DNA of 64,000 bases from Candidatus Peribacteraceae bacterium (GCA_028703445.1 JAQVMW010000002.1:1-64000), one strand, 5' to 3'. Positions 33,394-41,519 are shown, counted from the first letter of the stretch. Notes: a model not told the origin generated them from the sequence alone. Program-made: numbers and translations.

Positions 33394-34632
33394 ATGAAAC
33401 TCCGCGACACCGTCACCATCGCGCTCAAGGCAGTGACGGGCAATCGCGCCCGGTCGCTCCTCACGATGCTCGGCATCATCATCGGCGTGGGCGCGGTCGT
33501 GCTGATGACGAGTGTGGGAGAGAGCATGCAGAGCGTCATCCTCGGCCAGATCAGCGCGCTCGGCCCCAAAACCGTGGCCATATGGCCCGGCAAGAACGGA
33601 CCGGAGCAGGGAGCAGCGACCCTGAATCCTGATTTTGACAGCATTACCATGAACGATATCGAAGCGCTCCGCCGTCTTAAAACGATTGCGTATGTCACCC
33701 CTGTCATCTTCATGCCGGGCAAAGTGAAGTACGGCACCGAGGAATCCGACGTGACCGTGAGTGGGACGACACCGGATTCCTACATCAACCAGCCGATCAT
33801 CGCGACAGAAGGACGGCTGCACGATGAGCAGGATGAGCTCAATGGCCGCCAGGTCGCCGTACTCGGACCGGATACCGCGCGCGATTTGTTCGGGAACTCA
33901 AGCCCCATCGGCAAACGCATCGACATCGGAAATCAGAAGTTCACGGTCATCGGCGTGTTGGAAGCGAAGGGCTCGCAGTTCTTCCAGAACATGGATGAAC
34001 GCATCCTCGTCCCCTTCGAGACGGCGCGGGTCGCCTCTCAGCGATCCTACGTGGATATGGTGGGCACGATGGCAACGGGAGATATCGCGGACGCCATCAA
34101 TGACATCCAATTCCTCCTGCGTCGGCGACATCACATCATTCCTCCGACCACCGGTATCGCGACGGATAATGACGACTTCCTGGTGCGCAGCGCCGAGCAG
34201 GCACAGGAAATTCTGGGGACAGTATCGACCAGCCTGACCGCGTTCATCACGATGATCGCGACCGTTTCCCTTGTGGTGGGCGGCATCGGCATCATGAATA
34301 TCATGCTGGTCGCCGTCACGGAGCGGACCCGTGAAATAGGTCTGCGCAAGGCACTTGGAGCAAACCGCAACGATATCCTGCTGCAGTTCCTCATCGAAGC
34401 CATCGTCTTGACGCTCCTTGGAGGCATCATCGGCCTCCTGCTGGGCCTGGGCATGAACGCTCTCGTCGTCGGCATCGCCAGCAAGTTTTTGGAACGCTAT
34501 ATCTTCGCGGTCAACTTCATTGCCATGGCCGCCGCACTGCTCATGGCGGCTGGAACGGGGCTCGCCTTCGGCATTTACCCCGCTCGCAAAGCCGCGGGAC
34601 TTAATCCCATCGAAGCCCTTCGCTACGAATAA
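33394..34632 (+). CDS. MacB-type permease 1 (FtsX fold)
   Basis: 412 residues: N-terminal helix (RSLLTMLGIIIGVGAVVLM), a large extracytoplasmic MacB_PCD domain, then three C-terminal helices with GGIGIMNIMLVAVTERTREIGLRKALGA, the FtsX coupling segment, and the closing LNPIEALRYE. In classical MacB this permease is fused to the ATPase; here it is separate. Its stop overlaps the next start (TAATG). Confidence 0.85.
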   Translation: MKLRDTVTIALKAVTGNRARSLLTMLGIIIGVGAVVLMTSVGESMQSVILGQISALGPKTVAIWPGKNGPEQGAATLNPDFDSITMNDIEALRRLKTIAYVTPVIFMPGKVKYGTEESDVTVSGTTPDSYINQPIIATEGRLHDEQDELNGRQVAVLGPDTARDLFGNSSPIGKRIDIGNQKFTVIGVLEAKGSQFFQNMDERILVPFETARVASQRSYVDMVGTMATGDIADAINDIQFLLRRRHHIIPPTTGIATDNDDFLVRSAEQAQEILGTVSTSLTAFITMIATVSLVVGGIGIMNIMLVAVTERTREIGLRKALGANRNDILLQFLIEAIVLTLLGGIIGLLLGLGMNALVVGIASKFLERYIFAVNFIAMAAALLMAAGTGLAFGIYPARKAAGLNPIEALRYE

Positions 34633-35849
34633 TGCGCACCCAGGATATTCTCCGGTCGGCCACGGAAGGACTCACGCGCAACATCTCGCGGTCGCTCTTA
34701 ACGACGCTCGGCGTCATGATCGGCGTTGGATCGGTCGTGTTGATGGTGTCGCTTGGTGCGACCTTCCAGAGATTCATCCTGGATCAGGTGAATACCTTCA
34801 GTGGGAGTACATTTGAAATCCAACCAAAAGGCTTGGAGCAATTTGGTAAGAGCACGAATACCATCACCGAAGCAGACGCGGACGCCCTCGCCAAGCTCTC
34901 CACGGTAAAGAACGTGACGCCTGCCATTTTCATCGCGCAGAAAGTAAAATACGGCTCGGAGGAAGTGAGCCCCATGGTGCTCGGGACATCGAAGGAAATT
35001 TTTACAAACTGGTCACTGAAAATTGAGCATGGACGGCTGCTGACGGACGGCGATCTGAAAGGAGGCCAGAGCGTAGCCGTCGTGGGACCGAAGACTGCCG
35101 AAGACCTCTTTGGCAATGCCGATCCGTTGGGCAGGCGCATCAGCGTTGGCGAAAGGAAATTCACCGTTGTGGGCGTAATCAAGGGACTCGGCGGCGCGAT
35201 GGGTACGCAGATGGATAGAGTCATCTACGTCCCGTACACCGTGGCGAAAACCATGACGAGCAAGGGCCAGTACGTCGATTATATTTCCCTGCAGGCTACA
35301 GGGAACGTCGATCTTGCGACCGAAGACATCAAATTGCTCCTGCGGCAGCGTCACAATATCGACAACCCGAAGGATGATCCCAATAAAGACGATTTCGTTG
35401 CGCGCTCCTTTGCCCAGGCCATGGAGATCGTTGGCACGGTCACCCTCTCTATCACGATCTTCCTCGGCCTCATCGCCGGGATCTCCCTCGTGGTCGGCGG
35501 TATCGGCATCATGAATATCATGCTCGTGTCCGTTTCGGAACGGACCAAGGAAATCGGCCTGCGCAAAGCAGTGGGTGCACGCCGGAAAGATATTCTGCTG
35601 CAATTCCTCATCGAAGCCGTGGCCCTCACGCTGCTCGGAGGCGTCATCGGCATCGCGGGCGGCGGCTTTCTCGGTTTCCTGCTCACCCGTCTCGCGTCAA
35701 AATTTCTGGGGAACCTCTCCTTCGCCCTTACCATCAGCTCCGTGCTACTGGCACTGGGCATGGCCGTGGGCACGGGGCTCATCTTCGGGCTCTACCCCGC
35801 GCTGCGTGCGTCCAAGCTGCATCCGATCGAGGCAATGAGATTTGAGTAG
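34632..35849 (+). CDS. MacB-type permease 2 (FtsX fold), paralog of permease 1
   Basis: 405 residues, the same plan as its neighbour: first helix LLTTLGVMIGVGSVVLM, MacB_PCD domain, GGIGIMNIMLVSVSERTKEIGLRKAVGA and C-terminal LHPIEAMRFE. Two different permeases from one operon suggest a heterodimer. A diverged copy of its last 11 codons and stop lies 240 bases downstream (36092). Confidence 0.85.
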   Translation: MRTQDILRSATEGLTRNISRSLLTTLGVMIGVGSVVLMVSLGATFQRFILDQVNTFSGSTFEIQPKGLEQFGKSTNTITEADADALAKLSTVKNVTPAIFIAQKVKYGSEEVSPMVLGTSKEIFTNWSLKIEHGRLLTDGDLKGGQSVAVVGPKTAEDLFGNADPLGRRISVGERKFTVVGVIKGLGGAMGTQMDRVIYVPYTVAKTMTSKGQYVDYISLQATGNVDLATEDIKLLLRQRHNIDNPKDDPNKDDFVARSFAQAMEIVGTVTLSITIFLGLIAGISLVVGGIGIMNIMLVSVSERTKEIGLRKAVGARRKDILLQFLIEAVALTLLGGVIGIAGGGFLGFLLTRLASKFLGNLSFALTISSVLLALGMAVGTGLIFGLYPALRASKLHPIEAMRFE

Positions 35850-35857
35850 TGTGCGCA

Positions 35858-35886
35858 TTGACAGAGTGGATTTATGAAGATATATT
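35858..35886 (+). promoter_or_regulatory. Consensus promoter for a leaderless small gene
   Basis: TTGACA (35858-35863), 17-base spacer, TATATT (35881-35886), then exactly 6 bases to ATG 35893. This is the cleanest leaderless promoter in the window. Confidence 0.75.
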
Positions 35887-35892
35887 CGCATT

Positions 35893-36084
35893 ATGCAAAA
35901 TACTCCTTTGGTTGATGTTGATGTGGATTTTTTGGTCCCTGAAAGCGATGTGCCGGATGGGGTCAAAACCGGAGAGGTATTTGTTGATGCTCCCATAGAT
36001 GATCAAGAGGAACAGAATGCAAGAATGATAGCCCAGAAACGTGCGGAACTGCGTAAGCAATATCCGACATGGGCGGTTGTCTGA
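35893..36084 (+). CDS. Small acidic hypothetical protein
   Basis: 63 residues, strongly acidic N-terminal half (VDVDVDFLVPESDVPDG) and a charged C-terminus (RAELRKQYPTW). No family known. A consensus promoter with no leader drives it. It lies between the intact end of permease 2 and a diverged copy of that end, like the cassette at 20986. Confidence 0.6.
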   Translation: MQNTPLVDVDVDFLVPESDVPDGVKTGEVFVDAPIDDQEEQNARMIAQKRAELRKQYPTWAVV

Positions 36085-36091
36085 GGAAAAC

Positions 36092-36127
36092 AAAGTGAAG
36101 CCCATCGAGGCGATGTGCTTCGAGTAG
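36092..36127 (+). pseudogene. Remnant: 3' end of a MacB-type permease
   Basis: Twelve codons reading K-V-K-PIEAM-C-FE-stop match the end of permease 2 (KLHPIEAMRFE) with synonymous differences (CCG/CCC, GCA/GCG, TTT/TTC). No other part of a permease remains. Confidence 0.7.
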
Positions 36128-36150
36128 CTGCGTAGTTTGTTGGCTTTCTT

Positions 36151-36174
36151 GTCCTGAGCATAGCCGAAGGGTCC
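36151..36174. repeat. GCCGAAGGG-type palindrome
   Basis: GTCCTGAGCATAGCCGAAGGGTCC-like copy of the family also seen at 39339, 50457 and elsewhere. The rest of 36128-36318 holds only this and an 8-mer array. Confidence 0.7.
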
Positions 36175-36240
36175 GCTGCTTGACTTGTTGGGAATAGAAA
36201 TAATGAGAGGAACAACCGTGGGTGATCGTAAGACGAAGAA

Positions 36241-36278
36241 CCTAAGAAGCTAACCAGCTAACAAGCTAAGAAGCTCGC
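36241..36278. repeat. 8-base tandem array (AGCTAANN)
   Basis: About four units of AGCTAACC/AGCTAACA/AGCTAAGA type in a row, a simple-sequence array like the 7-mers elsewhere in the window. Confidence 0.65.
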
Positions 36279-36318
36279 AACCCCCCTCTTGCACGGATAA
36301 TAAGAATGAGGAGAGAAT

Positions 36319-36468
36319 ATGTCTTCTCCTCCCCTTTTTCCTTCCATGGAAGAAATCACATGCGAACTCTGCGGTGAACCTATCTGTGAGTTGTGCGGCG
36401 GTTGCCAATGTGAAGAGAACGCCTGCACCTGCGAACTGGATGAGGAAGAGAATAAAGACGATGAATAG
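36319..36468 (+). CDS. Tiny Cys-rich protein (zinc-ribbon-like)
   Basis: 49 residues with eight cysteines in CELCGEPICELCGGCQC and ENACTC spacing, then an acidic tail. The CxxC pairs suggest a metal-binding knuckle. ATG 36319 has a GAGGAG Shine-Dalgarno site 6 bases upstream, a rarity here. No family recognised; it may be a small metal or regulatory protein. Confidence 0.55.
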   Translation: MSSPPLFPSMEEITCELCGEPICELCGGCQCEENACTCELDEEENKDDE

Positions 36469-36471
36469 TTG

Positions 36472-36480
36472 TGATACGCT
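36472..36480 (+). promoter_or_regulatory. Extended -10 promoter of gene 36487
   Basis: TGA-TACGCT, 6 bases before ATG 36487. The same TACGCT box lies 6-7 bases before the starts of 20986 and secA. Confidence 0.45.
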
Positions 36481-36486
36481 TCGGAT

Positions 36487-36888
36487 ATGTTCAAGCTTCT
36501 CGTTCTGCTGTGCTTTCTCACAGCGCAATTCGCCATCACTTGGTACGGATACTTTTTGGGGAAGGTGCCTGCCCGCGGATCGGTGTTCGGCTTTTCCTAC
36601 TCTTCGCCCTCAATCGGTCTTCTCTTCACACTCATCGCATTCATTTGGGTACCTGTTATCATCAACCTTCTGTATGGAATTGGATTTCAGTGGGGCAATC
36701 GCGCATTCGGCAGTTTTCTCGTCGTCATTGCGCTCTGGATCGCAGCGGCTCCGATTGCTGCACTGCTCTTCAATGTCATCACCGTCCGGGAGAAAGTAGA
36801 CCTTCCGCTCATCGTAGGTCTCCTCTGTATTACTTTGGGGAGCATTTTCGTAGCGGCACATAAGGAAATTACCGCGCTGTTCTCATGA
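36487..36888 (+). CDS. Small multi-pass membrane protein
   Basis: 133 residues with four membrane segments (LLVLLCFLTAQFAITWYGYF, SIGLLFTLIAFIWVPVIINLLYGI, SFLVVIALWIAAAPIAALLF, LIVGLLCITLGSIFV). The four-helix plan and the last helix recall small multidrug resistance/DMT-type proteins, but the usual N-terminal membrane Glu is not evident. ATGA overlap with the next gene. Confidence 0.6.
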   Translation: MFKLLVLLCFLTAQFAITWYGYFLGKVPARGSVFGFSYSSPSIGLLFTLIAFIWVPVIINLLYGIGFQWGNRAFGSFLVVIALWIAAAPIAALLFNVITVREKVDLPLIVGLLCITLGSIFVAAHKEITALFS

Positions 36889-37232
36889 CGCTGGAGTCTT
36901 TAGGGAAATGGCATCCACGGTTTCGCTGCGGCGACCATGAAGTACTCGAGGCTTTTCGGGCAACGGCCGCAGGGATTCGATCGTTGCTGCAAGTCGCGGA
37001 AACCGGATTGGACCAAAAGAGCGCAAACTATCTCTCTGGACGCCTGCATGAACAACGTGAACTCATACGGCAAGTCATGACGCGGAGAAAGTGGGGACAT
37101 GTCCGCAAGATGTTTCACATCCACCGCCGCCAAAGAAACCGTTTTCTCGACATCGCCCGACAACACGGACTCAATGCACAGACGCTGGCCATGCAGTGCA
37201 AGACCCACCTTTCTTCCTTTACTGAACACTAA
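36885..37232 (+). CDS. Hypothetical basic helical protein
   Basis: 115 residues, rich in Arg, His and Gln (MTRRKWGHVRKMFHIHRRQRNRFLDIAR), probably all-helical and soluble. It overlaps the membrane protein by four bases, so the two are likely co-translated. Family unknown. Confidence 0.5.
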   Translation: MTLESLGKWHPRFRCGDHEVLEAFRATAAGIRSLLQVAETGLDQKSANYLSGRLHEQRELIRQVMTRRKWGHVRKMFHIHRRQRNRFLDIARQHGLNAQTLAMQCKTHLSSFTEH

Positions 37233-37235
37233 GAC

Positions 37236-37994
37236 CTACCGGAGTTCGTACATCAGCGACACTGACACGCTCACCTCCTGTTCACCGGTCGGGATCGGCA
37301 CGGAGGCATCAGCGGAACCACCGCCCACGCTCTCGAGCATCACGTTCGCTTTGCGGTAATCCGCCATCGGCGTGTAGCTGCCGCCTTCCGAGAAGCCCTT
37401 GAGACGCTCAATGCTCTTGCCCAGTTGATCCGCAAGGAGCTTCGCCTTGGCCTCAGCCTTGATAATTGCTTTTTCGCGCGCTGCGGCCTGCAGAACCTCG
37501 GGGTCATCCATCGTGAACTCCACACCACCGATCTGATTCACCCCCTCGCCCGTCACGGCGGCGAGCAGGTCTCCTATCTTATCGAGATCACGCACCTTGA
37601 CGTACAACGTCTGCGTGGCCTGGAACCCGCGTGCAATCTGTCGGCCTTCACTCCAGTCATACTCCGGCTGAAGCGAAAGGGAATTCGTTGTAATATCTTT
37701 CTCTTCGATTCCCTGCGCCTTCACGGCTGTCACAACATCCGTCATCTTCTGGGTCAGATTCTTCATGGCCTGCTGAGCGGTCGTCTGTCGGCCGGTCTGC
37801 ACTCCAAAGCTCACTGCAGCGATGTCGGGGATTGCGGAGGCTTTGCCTGTTCCTTCGACGGAGATCGTCATCGGCGAAAAATCTTTCTGCTCGATGACTT
37901 TGCCCGTGAGATAAAACCCGCCGGCGATAAGGACAAGCAGGATACCCATCCAGCAGACTGACGACTTATGGGAACAGCAACATGTTTCTTCCAT
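37236..37994 (-). CDS. SIMPL-domain (DUF541) protein
   Basis: 252 residues: a Cys-rich N-terminus (ETCCCSHKSSVC), one membrane helix (MGILLVLIAGGFYLTG), then a SIMPL/BP26 domain opening ISVEGTGKASAIPDIAAVSFGVQ, with FQATQTLYVKVRDLDKIG and a C-terminal EVSVSVSLMYEL strand. Exported SIMPL proteins form ring-like assemblies; the role here is unknown. Confidence 0.8.
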   Translation of the reverse strand: MEETCCCSHKSSVCWMGILLVLIAGGFYLTGKVIEQKDFSPMTISVEGTGKASAIPDIAAVSFGVQTGRQTTAQQAMKNLTQKMTDVVTAVKAQGIEEKDITTNSLSLQPEYDWSEGRQIARGFQATQTLYVKVRDLDKIGDLLAAVTGEGVNQIGGVEFTMDDPEVLQAAAREKAIIKAEAKAKLLADQLGKSIERLKGFSEGGSYTPMADYRKANVMLESVGGGSADASVPIPTGEQEVSVSVSLMYELR

Positions 37995-38083
37995 AAAAAA
38001 TTGAGGGAAAAGAGTCCTCAGGATAGCAGCTCCATCTGTTTCGGTACAGGGTGGAGCCTTGGCTCACGGCAGCCATTCAACCA

Positions 38084-38839
38084 TCAACTCTGCAATGCAA
38101 CATATTTCTGAAATCCGTCCCGCCCGAGCCGGCGGATGAGTGCCGGCCCGCCACTTTCTACGATCGCGCCGGCAAGCATCACGTGCACGTGGTCCGGCTT
38201 CAGAACAGAGAGGAAACGGATATTATGCGTGACCAGAACCGCCGCAAAAGTCGGCTGGCGCTTGCGCAGCTGCTTCAGTCCTTCCGCTACCACCACGAGC
38301 GCGTCCAAATCGAGTCCGGAATCCGTCTCATCCAGCAGGGCGAGTTTCGGTTCCAGAACGAGCAGTTGCAGGATTTCGAGCTTCTTTTTCTCCCCTCCCG
38401 AAAAACCACGATGAACTGAACGGTCCTCCCACGCGCTCTCCACTTTGAGTACGGCCATTGCTCTGGTCAGACGATCGTGAAATGCAAGTGGTGTCATGTT
38501 TTTCTTCTGCGCCGTGAGTGCGGCATACAGAAAATTCCGCACGCTCACCCCAGTGATTTCCCGTGGGTGCTGAAACGCCAGAAAGAGTCCCGCCTGCGCG
38601 CGTTCGTGTGGAGCGAGCTTGAGCAGATCTTTGCCTGCAAATCGCGCGGTCCCCTTGGTCACGCGCACGGCGGGATGCCCCATGAGCGCATGGACGAAAG
38701 AAGACTTGCCGGCTCCGTTCGGCCCCATGATCACATGCAGCTCACCGGGACGCACATCGAGCGAAAGCCCGCGCACCACTGTTTTATCCGCAACGGACAC
38801 ATGTAAATCGCGAACGGAAAGGAGTGAACGACGCAACAT
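38084..38839 (-). CDS. sufC: SufC Fe-S assembly ATPase
   Basis: 251 residues. Walker A GPNGAGKSS at about 39-47, FLAFQHPREITGVSVRNFL (the SufC-specific Q-loop), FSGGEKKKLEILQLL signature, LLDETDSGLD Walker B and a switch His in LVTHN. It energises SufB and SufD, whose genes lie 7-12 kb away. The start is divergent from the ferredoxin gene, so iron-sulfur assembly and use share an intergenic region. Confidence 0.9.
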   Translation of the reverse strand: MLRRSLLSVRDLHVSVADKTVVRGLSLDVRPGELHVIMGPNGAGKSSFVHALMGHPAVRVTKGTARFAGKDLLKLAPHERAQAGLFLAFQHPREITGVSVRNFLYAALTAQKKNMTPLAFHDRLTRAMAVLKVESAWEDRSVHRGFSGGEKKKLEILQLLVLEPKLALLDETDSGLDLDALVVVAEGLKQLRKRQPTFAAVLVTHNIRFLSVLKPDHVHVMLAGAIVESGGPALIRRLGRDGFQKYVALQS

Positions 38840-38851
38840 AGAAAAAATAAT

Positions 38852-38881
38852 TTTACATTCTACATTCTACATTCTACATTT
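38852..38881 (+). promoter_or_regulatory. Promoter formed by a 7-base tandem array, upstream of ferredoxin
   Basis: Four TACATTC/T units (38854-38881). They hold TTTACA (38852-38857), exactly 17 bases, and TACATT (38875-38880), with 6 bases to ATG 38887. Gain or loss of a unit would change the -35/-10 spacing by 7, a possible on/off switch. Confidence 0.6.
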
Positions 38882-38886
38882 GATTC

Positions 38887-39165
38887 ATGCCAAAAATCAC
38901 TTTTCTCGTAAACGGTCAGGAAAAACCTGTCGATGCCAAGGCGGAAGAAACCATCCTGCAAGCTGCACAGGCCAATGGCGTCCCCATGGAGAGCGCCTGC
39001 GGCGGCAACGGGTTCTGCATGACCTGCAAGTGCCATGTGCGCAAGGGCGCGGAGAACCTGAACCCGCCCAATGAGCGCGAAGAAGCCATGGGCATGAGCG
39101 GGGACGAGCGACTGGGCTGCCAGGCCACGGTGAAGGGAGACATAACAGTAGAGCTGGAATCGTAA
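38887..39165 (+). CDS. fdx: 2Fe-2S ferredoxin
   Basis: 92 residues of the plant/adrenodoxin fold with four cluster cysteines: ACGGNGFCMTCKC (C-x5-C-x2-C pattern; the fourth is in LGCQ). It carries electrons at low potential, and its place divergent from sufC suggests a link to cluster assembly. Predicted leaderless mRNA from the heptamer promoter. Confidence 0.88.
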   Translation: MPKITFLVNGQEKPVDAKAEETILQAAQANGVPMESACGGNGFCMTCKCHVRKGAENLNPPNEREEAMGMSGDERLGCQATVKGDITVELES

Positions 39166-39254
39166 GCTCTGCGAAACTCCATATTCATGAAATATGGTGC
39201 ATTGTGCGTTTGCGACACGCAAAATTGAATGTCCTTGGTGCATAATGAAATAAG

Positions 39255-39303
39255 CCGCGGCAAACCCCGCACTTGCTGCGGGGTGGAGCCGCACATTTAA
39301 GGG
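39255..39303. repeat. 47-bp dispersed repeat, copy 2
   Basis: Same element as 24161-24207, here on the plus strand: CCCCGCACTTGCTGCGGGG hairpin, TGGAGCCGCAC, AAGGG. It follows the ferredoxin gene and may serve as its terminator. Confidence 0.75.
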
Positions 39304-39314
39304 AAAAGAGAGCT

Positions 39315-39374
39315 CATGAGAGAAAAACCGCCGAAGGCCCTGAGCGGAGCCGAAGGGTAGGTTTGTCTCTCATG
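39315..39374 (-). terminator. Hairpin at the end of the TPR gene with a palindrome in its loop
   Basis: CATGAGAGAAAAACC and GGTTTGTCTCTCATG pair over 15 bases with one mismatch, and the TPR stop codon lies in the arm. The loop is a GCCGAAGGG-type palindrome (about 39337-39360), apparently inserted there. Confidence 0.6.
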
Positions 39375-40134
39375 CTTTCGCCAGTGCCGAAATCTTCTCC
39401 TTCACGGATTCATTGTACGGCTCCAGTCTGTTGATGCGGCGGTACACCTCTTCGGCCTTGTCGGCATGACCCAGCTGCAGGTAACACTCTGCAAGCAGAT
39501 GCAGGAGCACCGTATCACGATTGAGCCGCACTGCCGCCTTCTCGAGAAGCGGCGCGGCCTCTTCGAAGCGCTGTGCGGCGATGCAGGCGCGCCCCAGCGC
39601 CGCCGTGCGTTCGGGTGACTTGGGATCGCGGTTGAGCGCATCCTGATACGAATGGCAGGCCTCCACGTACTTGCCCTGTCTATAGTAGGCAAGCCCCAGA
39701 TTGGCGAAGTAGGAAACATCATCCCGATGCTGCAGAAGTTCGCGGTACATGGCCTCCGCTTTGTGATCCCGATCCGTGAGCAGGTAGAGCTTGGCCAACT
39801 GCGCCTGCACGTCGAAGGCTTTGGGGTTGGTCGTGAGCGCCTGAATGAAGAGGCGTTCCGCCTCGTCATACTTCACCTGCGCCACTGCTTTTTCCGCATC
39901 GCGCGTGAGGGACCGCACTTGCTGCATCTCGATGGCCGACACGCGAGGGCTCTTGCGCGGTTTTTCGATCTTGGTCTCTTCCAGAATCACAGCTCCGCGT
40001 TCACTCGCCGAATCGGTGCGCTGGCAGATCCCGCGCACAAAGCGCCGAATCGCATGGTGACGCACAAATACACGACCGCCCAGAATCAGACAAATTCCGA
40101 AGAGAGAGCCGAAGAGGACGTAGACATAGACCAT
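39370..40134 (-). CDS. Membrane-anchored TPR protein
   Basis: 254 residues: one N-terminal membrane helix (VYVLFGSLFGICLILGG), a basic linker, then about five tetratricopeptide repeats (YDEAERLFIQALTTNPKAF, HKAEAMYRELLQHRDDVSYFANLGLAYYRQGKY, and so on). It probably serves as a scaffold for a membrane complex. Family-level partner unknown. Confidence 0.75.
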   Translation of the reverse strand: MVYVYVLFGSLFGICLILGGRVFVRHHAIRRFVRGICQRTDSASERGAVILEETKIEKPRKSPRVSAIEMQQVRSLTRDAEKAVAQVKYDEAERLFIQALTTNPKAFDVQAQLAKLYLLTDRDHKAEAMYRELLQHRDDVSYFANLGLAYYRQGKYVEACHSYQDALNRDPKSPERTAALGRACIAAQRFEEAAPLLEKAAVRLNRDTVLLHLLAECYLQLGHADKAEEVYRRINRLEPYNESVKEKISALAKA

Positions 40135-40199
40135 ACGAGACGGCGAAGGAGGCTAGCATCCGATCCGCTTATGGGCAAGGAAAGGGCCAGGGAAACCGC

Positions 40200-41162
40200 T
40201 CACGAAATTCGCATGCCGAACCGCTGCACGATAAGCCCCCGATGGGCATTGGTATGCAGGCCTGCGGCGAGCTCATGCAGAGCCTGTACGGAGGGGAGCG
40301 CGGAGGGTGACTGTTCGCGGAGTGCCAACGCAAGGTGCAGGAGCAACTGTTCCGCCTCTTCCCCGCGTTCCCGCATCGGCTCGAGAATCTGTAATCGTTC
40401 CTTGAGGGAATGCGTGCGCCAGAACGACACTGCTTTGGAATGGACAAGCCGGTGAGAGCGCAACGCTTCGGGGTCTGCTTTAAGTGACTGCACGATGCCT
40501 GGCGCCCCCTGCGCAAGATGAAGGATAAATTGCCGGTCTTCATTCTCCACTCCCTTGAGGAGAGGCATGAGTTCGCGATGCGGGAGCGGATGGAAACGGA
40601 TCACGCGCATGCGCGACACGATGGTGGAAGGCAGGGAGGAGAGCGCCTGCGTCGTGAACACAAAAACCAAAGGAGCGGGAGGTTCCTCCAGAATCTTGAG
40701 GAGGGCATTGGCCGCCTCCGCCTGCAGCCGCTCCGCCGAACGGATGATGCAGCAGCGGTACCGGCCCGAAGCCGTCTCCTGCAACCGCTCCTGCAGCGCG
40801 CGGATGTCGTCGATGCCGATCGTATCGGTCTTCACCTTCTTCTTCTCGCGTTCCTGCTGGGGAGCATTGGAAGTCTGCGCGATCACCGCCCAGTCATCGC
40901 ACTGTTCGGCGATCCAGAGTTGATCTAAGACGAAAAGATCGGGATGCATCATCCGCTCGCAATCATGCTGAATGTGCTCGAGTGCTTCGGGCGGCTGCCC
41001 GACAGAAAGAAGCTCCGTCGCGAACCACCGCGCCAGCGTCATCTTTCCCAGGTGCCGCGGCCCGGTGAAGAGGTAGGCATGCGAAACGTTGCCGGTCTGC
41101 AAATCCTGTTCCAGTTCCGCACGAATAGCGTCATGACCGACGACGGAGTGGGGGCGGGGCAT
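40200..41162 (-). CDS. holB: DNA polymerase III delta-prime subunit (clamp loader)
   Basis: 320 residues of the AAA+ clamp-loader family. The N-terminus VVGHDAIRAELEQDL and YLFTGPRHLGKMTLARWFA give the P-loop position, with the usual Gly/Lys context partly changed, as in delta-prime subunits that do not hydrolyse ATP. The sensor region IIRSAERLQAEAANALLKILEEPP and STIVSRMRVIRF are typical. The zinc-binding cysteines of E. coli HolB are not seen. TGC-TACCAT ends 8 bases before the start. Confidence 0.85.
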   Translation of the reverse strand: MPRPHSVVGHDAIRAELEQDLQTGNVSHAYLFTGPRHLGKMTLARWFATELLSVGQPPEALEHIQHDCERMMHPDLFVLDQLWIAEQCDDWAVIAQTSNAPQQEREKKKVKTDTIGIDDIRALQERLQETASGRYRCCIIRSAERLQAEAANALLKILEEPPAPLVFVFTTQALSSLPSTIVSRMRVIRFHPLPHRELMPLLKGVENEDRQFILHLAQGAPGIVQSLKADPEALRSHRLVHSKAVSFWRTHSLKERLQILEPMRERGEEAEQLLLHLALALREQSPSALPSVQALHELAAGLHTNAHRGLIVQRFGMRIS

Positions 41163-41170
41163 GGGGAATC

Positions 41171-41179
41171 ATGGTAGCA
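41171..41179 (-). promoter_or_regulatory. Extended -10 promoter of holB
   Basis: Minus-strand TGC-TACCAT, 8 bases from ATG 41162; nearly leaderless. Confidence 0.4.
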
Positions 41180-41194
41180 CGGAAAGTGCATTGC

Positions 41195-41330
41195 CTCATC
41201 CCCTTCCCCCCCTCTCCGTTCCTGCAACGATTCCTGCACGGAGAGGAGGAATAAACATGAACAACAAACACTCCCCTCTCCCCGAAAGGAACGTGGTGGA
41301 TCGGGAGAGGGGCTGGGAGTGAGGCGATTT
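41195..41330. repeat. CCCTCTCCC-type repeat cluster between holB and secA
   Basis: Two hairpins, CTCTCCG...CGGAGAG and CCCCTCTCCC...GGGAGAGGGG, joined by the A/C-rich AACAACAAACACT stretch seen beside other copies. The 356-base gap 41163-41519 has no gene, only this and the palindrome at 41455. Confidence 0.7.
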
Positions 41331-41454
41331 CAAAATACACAACCTACAAACAACATGCTCAATCTCTTCCACTATGCGCCCTTCCCATGACACTTCTTGT
41401 ACTCCGTATCAGTCGCTCTCGCTCCGGTACAGGGCAAGTTTCTTGCCACTGCCG

Positions 41455-41496
41455 CCCATTCGACTCGCCCCGCATGCGCGGGGCTCGCTCAGGGTG
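41455..41496. repeat. GCCGAAGGG-type palindrome, near-identical to 22053-22094
   Basis: CATTCGACTCGCCCC-GCATGC-GGGGCTCGCTCAGGGTGG; same arms as in the 16S leader with a different loop. Confidence 0.7.
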
Positions 41497-41519
41497 GAAG
41501 CTGACGTGGTGCATTTCTT

